DNA of 64,000 bases from contig CAJQUW010006985.1 of assembly GCA_907163375.1 (NCBI GenBank), positions 496,001 through 560,000 on the forward strand, read 5' to 3'. A program made the position numbers and the translations under genes. The stretch is from Prostheceraeus crozeri. Lineage: Eukaryota; Platyhelminthes; Polycladida; Euryleptidae. Positions 57,918-64,000 of the stretch are shown piece by piece (the first letter of the stretch is position 1; every line of letters starts with the position of its first letter). The notes under the pieces are model-generated. The model searched no databases, was not told the origin of the DNA, and saw nothing but the letters and a program-made list of their open reading frames with translations.

Positions 57918-59162
57918 CACAGAATTCGATTGCTTAATCGCATCACTTTGCTAGAAGTGCAAACTAATTCAAACAGATGACACATGCAGGAACTTAATAA
58001 GTGGGCAAAAAGAAATTCTTAATACCTTACAGAGATAGGAAAAATAGTCGTGCGTCGCTTACGGATTGTTCTGAATTCCTTCAAAATGCTCCGATCGCCA
58101 CGACTCCTTCAGATTCGAAGAATTCAGATCATTGCGCAAAAGTTTTCTCGATAATGTGGGGCCCTCCGTTCATTTTAAAAAAAGTTAGCAGGCGCATGAA
58201 AAGACGTTCACAAACTTCTCTGTAGAACTTGACATCGATTGTCTCTTTGCTGTGTGATCCGGTTGATAACAGTCACTGAAACTTTGCACAATTTGGCGTG
58301 TTTAATGTTGAACTGGCTACTCATTGTTCGATTGCTATGTAGCCCGGCAGCCAGAACGAGTTGCTGCAGGGAATGAGGCCGAAAGTGAGACTTTCACAGA
58401 ATGATGTACACCCTATGCCTACTACGAATCTGCACGTCTGCCCAGTTCTAGTGAGTTCCTCTTGTCAGACAGGATCAAAGAAAAACACATGTAAATCCAA
58501 TGGGACGCAGATTGCAGTTTTTGGCTAAAATGAAATTTCATATGTTTTCTCTAATTAAACGAAAAGTACTAAGCCCAGATTTATGATTTTTTGCATGGAA
58601 TGTCATCATGTCATTTCCTTTCATCTTCATGCACCCCTGTCTATAAAGCCATCATACACATTTAGATTTAGCAAGCCTCCTTATGTCGGCAAACACAGAC
58701 ATTTTGAGCAACTTTATCCACACTCAACCACATTCTCACATACATTGCCGATTAGATGCATGATAATAGCACATGCACATCATAGGAAATGACCGGAAGA
58801 CATTCCATGCCAAAAATTATGACTCTGGGCTTAGTACTTTTCCTTTATTCAGAGAAAGCAGAAAATTTCATTTTTGCCAAAAACTGCAATCTGCGTCCCA
58901 TTGGATTTATATGTGTTTTTCTTTGATCCTGTCTGACAAGAGGAACTCACTAGAACTCGGCAGACGTGCAGATTCGTAGTAGGCATAGGGTGTACATCAT
59001 TCTGTGAAAGTCTCACTTTCGGCCTCGTTCCCTGCAGAAACCCGTTCTGGCTGCCGGACTAATGGTATTAAGTCAGCAGATTGTGCCATTTCATTAGCGT
59101 TACATGTTCCAATTTTTCCTTTCTAGTCAAAGAGAAGAAGAGAAGACCTGTCTAATTCTGTG
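57918..59162 (-). mobile_element. Family A, copy 3, carrying family B
   Basis: The ends are CACAGAATTCGATTGC and GTCTAATTCTGTG. TTCTAGAC flanks both sides exactly (57910-57917 and 59163-59170). Without the insertion at 58340-59061 the element is about 520 bp, the same as the copies at 11019 and 13565. The 8-bp duplication supports a hAT-like origin. Confidence 0.92.
58340..59061. mobile_element. Family B, copy 4 (722 bp), nested in family A
   Basis: The ends are TAGCCCGGCAGCCAGAACG and CGTTCTGGCTGCCGGACTA, long inverted arms continuing through GTGAGACTTTCACAGAATG. ATG flanks both sides (58337-58339 and 59062-59064). The family A copy at 13565 has an uninterrupted GCTATGGTATT at the same point, which proves the 3-bp duplication and shows that TA belongs to the element. 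Confidence 0.93.
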
Positions 59163-59300
59163 TTCTAGACAGTTTAAGCTAGTTTGGGCCATTCCGAGAC
59201 GCACTGACGAGCCATTGGAGGGCGAAACGCAGCGTCTACGACTGCCATGGAATTTTCGTGCTTCATGCTCAACTCTGAGGACATCTTTCTGTCATCTCAT

Positions 59301-62300
59301 GTATGGCTTTCGAGTCTTCAGTAGTCATTTGAATGTTTTCATCACTCTGCCAATTAAGCTACAGAGACAGATGATAGCAAGTCTTTCAATGATGTCCTAA
59401 TTATCGTATGGTATTTTGTAATCAGCAAAGTGAGCAGATTTTTGGTTCAGCGCGATATAAAGTTATCCAAAGATTGCATGATGCGACATTGACTTATAAT
59501 GCGATGAATAAGTATAAAGAATAGAATGATCATCCTCAGTTCTTCAAAATCATTTATTGGCAGCTGTGATCGATCTCACTTGTCCTAAAAATTCTTCTAG
59601 AGTTTTAATGTTCATTTCAACGTTAGGATTCATTATATTGCAAAAGACTCTAAATTCTCGCAAGCCATGAACAATATTTTCAATCTGATAATTTTTCTGA
59701 AACCTTTGTTGTTGATAAAATTTATTGCATTAAACTTAAATAGTACTCTCTCAAAACATCAACTTGCTTCACTGCATAAAAGATATCTCAATTAAAAGGA
59801 AAAGCATTGTGCTTTAAATTAAGTGCTTTAAAAGAACTTATTAATAATTCTATCACATAACATGCCTAAATCATTTTCGAGTTTTCATTCCATAAATTGA
59901 GAGCTAGCAAACGACGAAAGGAACATTTGAACACGTCATAGAATTCGGTGAAATTATATGCACTGCTTACAGTAACTGAACAATGAAAAGAACGCTCTTC
60001 ATTGACAATCTTTTCTTAAACTGTTTCAAATGCCATTCAATCGACTGACTTACCATTGCTGAGTTGACTACATGTTTCCTATTCATACGTCAATAATTCT
60101 AATGGTATTCTTGTCTTGGCGTATTAAACTAATATGTGACTTAAACAAATACAAACTGAAATTGGTGAGTTAAGTATACATTCATACACATTGTAAACAT
60201 ATATTTGATTGTGATTCACTTTATCGTCCGCGTCATATCATCGACATGATATCGACACGATATCATGGATTTGAGTCATTTCATCGGCAGGCATTTTCAT
60301 TTACATGATCATTTCATCGCCGTGACATAATCATCCTCTAAATCTGTGAAAGTAATCTGCCGTGATATGAAAAATATCGCAGGGCGATATTTTTTTTATT
60401 GTGCCCTTCCAGGAGGGCAAGATAAACTTTTATAGAAATTTTCGTATTATCACATTGTTTATTGGACATTTACCATAAATTTAGAGGATAATAGGTATTC
60501 TATGAAACCAGGAGGCCAATCCGAGGCCGCGAAGCGGACGAAAAATGTGTATAAAACGAGCATGGAGAATGGCAAAATGTTCAAATGCAATGTGTACGTT
60601 CATTCGATACGAAATCGAAGTTCTGAAGCCAGTGTCATTTGATATTGCTGAGATTACAGTAACAGTAAGCAGATTACAGGTTACAGTTCCTATTTTCAAA
60701 TGCATCGAATAGCTTTCCTGTTTGAATGATAAACTTAGTCTGGCTATCTGACCAAGGAAAAATCAAATCACCTCCTAGCAAATCAAGAGAATTATTGCGT
60801 ATTTGAGCATTTTATTGCTATCGTTTTGTACATGCTTTTTAAATTGCAATCGTTAAAGCAAAGATATACATACTGCACGCATAATACTACTTTTAAATGA
60901 CCATAGATAAATGCGTATAGATTGCTTCCTACGTATAATGAATCCACCAAGAGTGCGAACAATATTTTAGCACATGCACTAGATACTTACTAATTATAAT
61001 CAGAGCGCATAATCTTTGCGCACCATTGTACCTCCTCACTACCTATAAGCAGTGAAAATATTCAGTGAAAACTATTTTATTTTGCATGCGCATGCACCTG
61101 CATTGATAGAAATGTTGAACGTAAAGCATACTGGTGATAATAATATGATGCTAAAACACTTTTGATTTTTGTGGCAGGCATGAGTCTATCTCAATTGTCT
61201 CAGAATTTTCTCCTTCTCAAAAATAACAATCACTAGAATTGTTATTCGGCTAACTGCTTCTATTTTCCAATACCATCGTTGTTTGATGCAGTATTGTAAT
61301 CAAAGGACTGACTAATTTCATTATAGTCATTTGTACTTTCTAAATCTGCGTCAGATAGAAACCATTGCTTTCCCAATGGACTCCTACGGCGCCGATATCT
61401 CAATCATCGGCGGGGTAGATGTTGATTAGGGATCAATTTAATATACAGCATAATCTGATGAAAATCTACGTGTAATTCGTTCCTGTTTATATTATTAGGC
61501 ATGAAATTATAAGCATTACTTTATCCCATTGATTCTAAATTCATGAGTTGGTCCTTGTGTTTCATGATGTTGTTTGAATGACACATGTGTCATCTGCTGG
61601 CTATCCGTTTGGTATTATTACAATGAATTTCTATCACCTTTCGAAGCGCCGAAAGGTCGACGTCAGTGGTGTTGGTGGTCGCAAAGTGGTACTTTTAACC
61701 ATATTATTCATTATGGGGAGGTACATTAGTGCTTCAACTGTTTCTGCATTTAAGATTCATCGAATTTCTTGTCGCATATCATTTTTGAAGATTGTAACTC
61801 AAATATTTAACACTAATGTAGCCCACCAAGGACATGCATGTATTAGCAATGTCAAAACATAGACTTCATCAGGTTATTTAGTCATATTCCTCTTTCCCGA
61901 GTCAAGAACTAACAAACAGACAATTATCCAACTTAATAGTGCCATGGAAAATTATCTCCTTCATAAAGTTTTGTAGGTCGTAGATTGAGTTACAATCGGC
62001 TATAAACGAGGCGCCATGAGAAGCGGATTTCAAAGTCTAATTGCAAAACTATGACATAATGACAATCATGCTTGATATGACACTTTGCCAACAATCATTT
62101 GGGAATGATGACCCTTCATCATCCACATCTGATATCTGTCCATGTATGCATTATTAACAGCATTGATGAGAATTTCATTGGGTGTTGTGGAAAGATTTAT
62201 AGATGGGGAACTTTACATACAGTTATTGTTTCGCAACCGCGGACCCATTTGAGCCGCCTGCGCCTGGTTAGGAATTTCATGGGCCATGGTAGGAATGACG

Positions 62301-62864
62301 AACAAGAGGAATTGAGGGAATAGCATTTTATAGAATTTTGAACAGTAACTTTTCGATGTTGCTTAGCAGATATGTAGATTGAAGATCCGCCGGATGCAAC
62401 TTGAGGGTCCTCAATTCTCGGAAGTATTCTAAACCTTCGGATCCGTCTCTCTGGAGCAAGTACCAAGCAAGAATATATAGAAGGATTACTAATGCACTTG
62501 TGCTAATACAATAAGGGTTTGGGCTGCAAGGATTTCAAGAAAAGGTATATATCCTAAGTTTAAGTCCAAAATCATTAGTTTAACTGTCGATTTCAAAACC
62601 ATATTTGAAATCGCGCTTAGAATACATTGTTCTGAAACAAGGTTTTCTTTAATGTGTTATTTAACTCATGTTTAATAATAGAACGGCTCTGAAACCATCT
62701 TCGAATACAAAGCTTTGAAACTCTGTATAAAGTGTGGTTATAAAGCCATATTTAAAAATCTAGACAGAAAAGAAATGTTGAATCAATTGTCTTAAAACTT
62801 TTAGTTTCATCTTTCTGGCAATCCAGCTATTCAATTGATCATTCAGCGCAGAGCGTGTGTCACC
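59301..62864. other. Unassigned AT-rich DNA
   Basis: No gene was recognised. About 60235-60330 has loose reiterations of ATATCATCG-like and GATATCATGG motifs. No other repeat copy was seen. Confidence 0.4.
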
Positions 62865-62905
62865 TATGTTGAAAAAGGGTTTGGACCCGAAACGTCCGCA
62901 GATAT
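62865..62905 (+). ncRNA. Hammerhead-like core motif (degenerate)
   Basis: The segment TGTTGAAAAAGGGTTTGG, then ACCCGAAACGTC, has the stem II hairpin GGGT-TTGG-ACCC followed by GAAAC-GTC. This is the layout of the short-stem-III hammerheads found in Penelope-like and related retroelements. The expected CTGATGA is degraded to ATGTTGA. It is probably inactive or a coincidence. Confidence 0.25.
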
Positions 62906-63239
62906 AAAAAGGAGTTCTTTTATTTGTTGGCATTAAATTGGAGGGAGAGACAAACTATATTTTGATATTGAAAATAATTGCCGCAAAATTGCACCTCCCA
63001 TCAGATGCCATTTCAATAGTGTTTTACGATGTTAAAGCGTGAACACGTATTAGATAATGGGCATATTTCATGTATGCATAATCAGTGACTTCACTTAAAC
63101 ACCAGCAAACCATCAAGGTCAATATCTATCAGTTTATATGAGTAAATCTTCTATCGCATGTCATTATTTGAAAAAATCTGAAGACAGATTTTTTAAACAG
63201 GCAATATATTTCAACCCTTTTTGCCATTAATGCTAAATT

Positions 63240-63650
63240 GAAGAAAACGTCAACATTCATCCAAAATCAAGACAGGACTGCATATGAAAATGAATGTCAT
63301 TGTTTAAAGAATATGAAAATTGAAGAAAACGTGTATGAAAGGGGGCAAGATGGCGCAGAACAGTAGTGTTTGAAATCTGTGTTGCCTATGAAACTCATAG
63401 GGGATGCGCGACATGCAGGCCCCCGAAGTAATAACAGCTGAGGAATGCGTGATAGATTCCCCCATACATCAAAATTTGACTTGATACAGCTTGAGAATTT
63501 TATAAATTAAAATTTCATAATCCTGCCTGAAGCTTCTTCAGATTTGTCTCTGCAATTCACTTCAATATTCTTCCTAAACCAAGAACGCAGCTGCATATGA
63601 AAATGACTGTCATTGTTTAAAAATATGAAAATTTAAATGAAAAGCTAGGA
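63240..63650 (+). repeat. Direct repeat of about 90 bp
   Basis: Tracts at about 63250-63335 and 63562-63650 share TGCATATGAAAATGA, TGTCATTGTTTAAA and ATATGAAAATT in the same order, with related sequence before them (CAACATTCATCCAAAATCAAG and CAATATTCTTCCTAAACCAAG). The period is about 315-345 bp. The element class is unknown. Confidence 0.6.
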
Positions 63651-64000
63651 ATTTAAGGAAATAATTTTGATGTTTTGCATATTGTTGAACGACATCACAC
63701 AGATTTCGTCCACATGAATATAGGCCTATCTGATGTGGCTGTCATACCATTCAGGCCAACTCGGCTGGTTACGGCATATTCGAATAAGGTCAAGTGGTGG
63801 ATACAATCATACAATCAAGCGTGGTTGTTATAGCATTCATGTTATTTGGAAACAGGAGATGAGAATTAAGGTGAAATTAGTATCTGAAGACATGCTATGC
63901 ATGAAACTCTCTCATGCCTAATTCTACGTAATAATTTTGTCTTTCATGGAGTATGCCTATAGGCTCTGGAATTTTTAATAAACTTCGATACTCTTTACAT

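Larger units (their letters stand above)
57629..59300 (+). repeat. Duplicated ~250-bp unit J, second copy split by insertion
   Basis: The unit at about 57629-57880 (TGCTGTGCAGTCCCTCAACT to GGCGAAACGCAGC and CATGGAATTTTCGTGCTT) recurs at 57881-57917 plus 59163-59300. The second copy is interrupted by family A. Shared phrases include GTTTGGGCCATTCCGAG and CGACTGCCATGGAATTTTCG. Confidence 0.75.

Noticed and set aside
1-64000. CRISPR arrays, bacterial operons, defence systems or integrated viruses
   Set aside because: No regularly spaced direct repeats with unique spacers, no clusters of long frames and no viral proteins were found; the sequence is eukaryotic in character.

Overview
This is AT-rich (roughly one third G+C by eye) nuclear DNA from an animal, most likely an invertebrate. 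I find no intact host protein-coding gene. There are no bacterial operons, no ribosome binding sites, no CRISPR array and no complete tRNA or rRNA. What can be supported is an old, layered mass of transposable elements: a LINE reverse-transcriptase relic, broken Tc1, pogo/Tigger and hAT transposases, tRNA-derived SINE-like units, and many non-coding terminal-inverted-repeat elements (MITEs). The species cannot be named from this window.

Layout. 1-5 kb: the end of a TA-flanked MITE, a hAT-type MITE (1260-1967), repeat E, two long hairpins and a Tc1 relic (4108-4790). 6-11 kb: a tRNA-like SINE with a hammerhead-like core, repeat G, and two CACTGTAAA-ended elements. 11-16 kb: family A as an inverted pair, family C (two copies), a second repeat E carrying a piggyBac-type MITE, and a family F copy. 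17-24 kb: a hAT-like element, family F, a large CACTGTAAA element, a palindrome with tRNA-like boxes and a fold-back MITE. 24.5-26.3 kb: the LINE on the minus strand. 28-34 kb: three fold-back or TIR elements, two of them family B. 36-42 kb: family C, family F with a nested MITE, a 402-bp TA element and a 777-bp nearly perfect fold-back. 46.3-47.0 kb: a 14-bp-based tandem array. 48-49.5 kb: a hAT inside another hAT. 51.3-52.2 kb: pogo/Tigger. 57.6-59.3 kb: a three-level nest (tandem repeat > family A > family B). The rest is unassigned AT-rich DNA.

The best evidence comes from comparing copies within the window. Exact 8-bp target-site duplications flank families A, C and F, which places them as hAT-like. 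A 3-bp duplication, confirmed by a paralogous empty site, defines family B. A TTAA insertion is visible against repeat E. Together these give a relative chronology of insertions. No interacting gene system was found; the interest lies in element structure, nesting and possible ribozyme relics.
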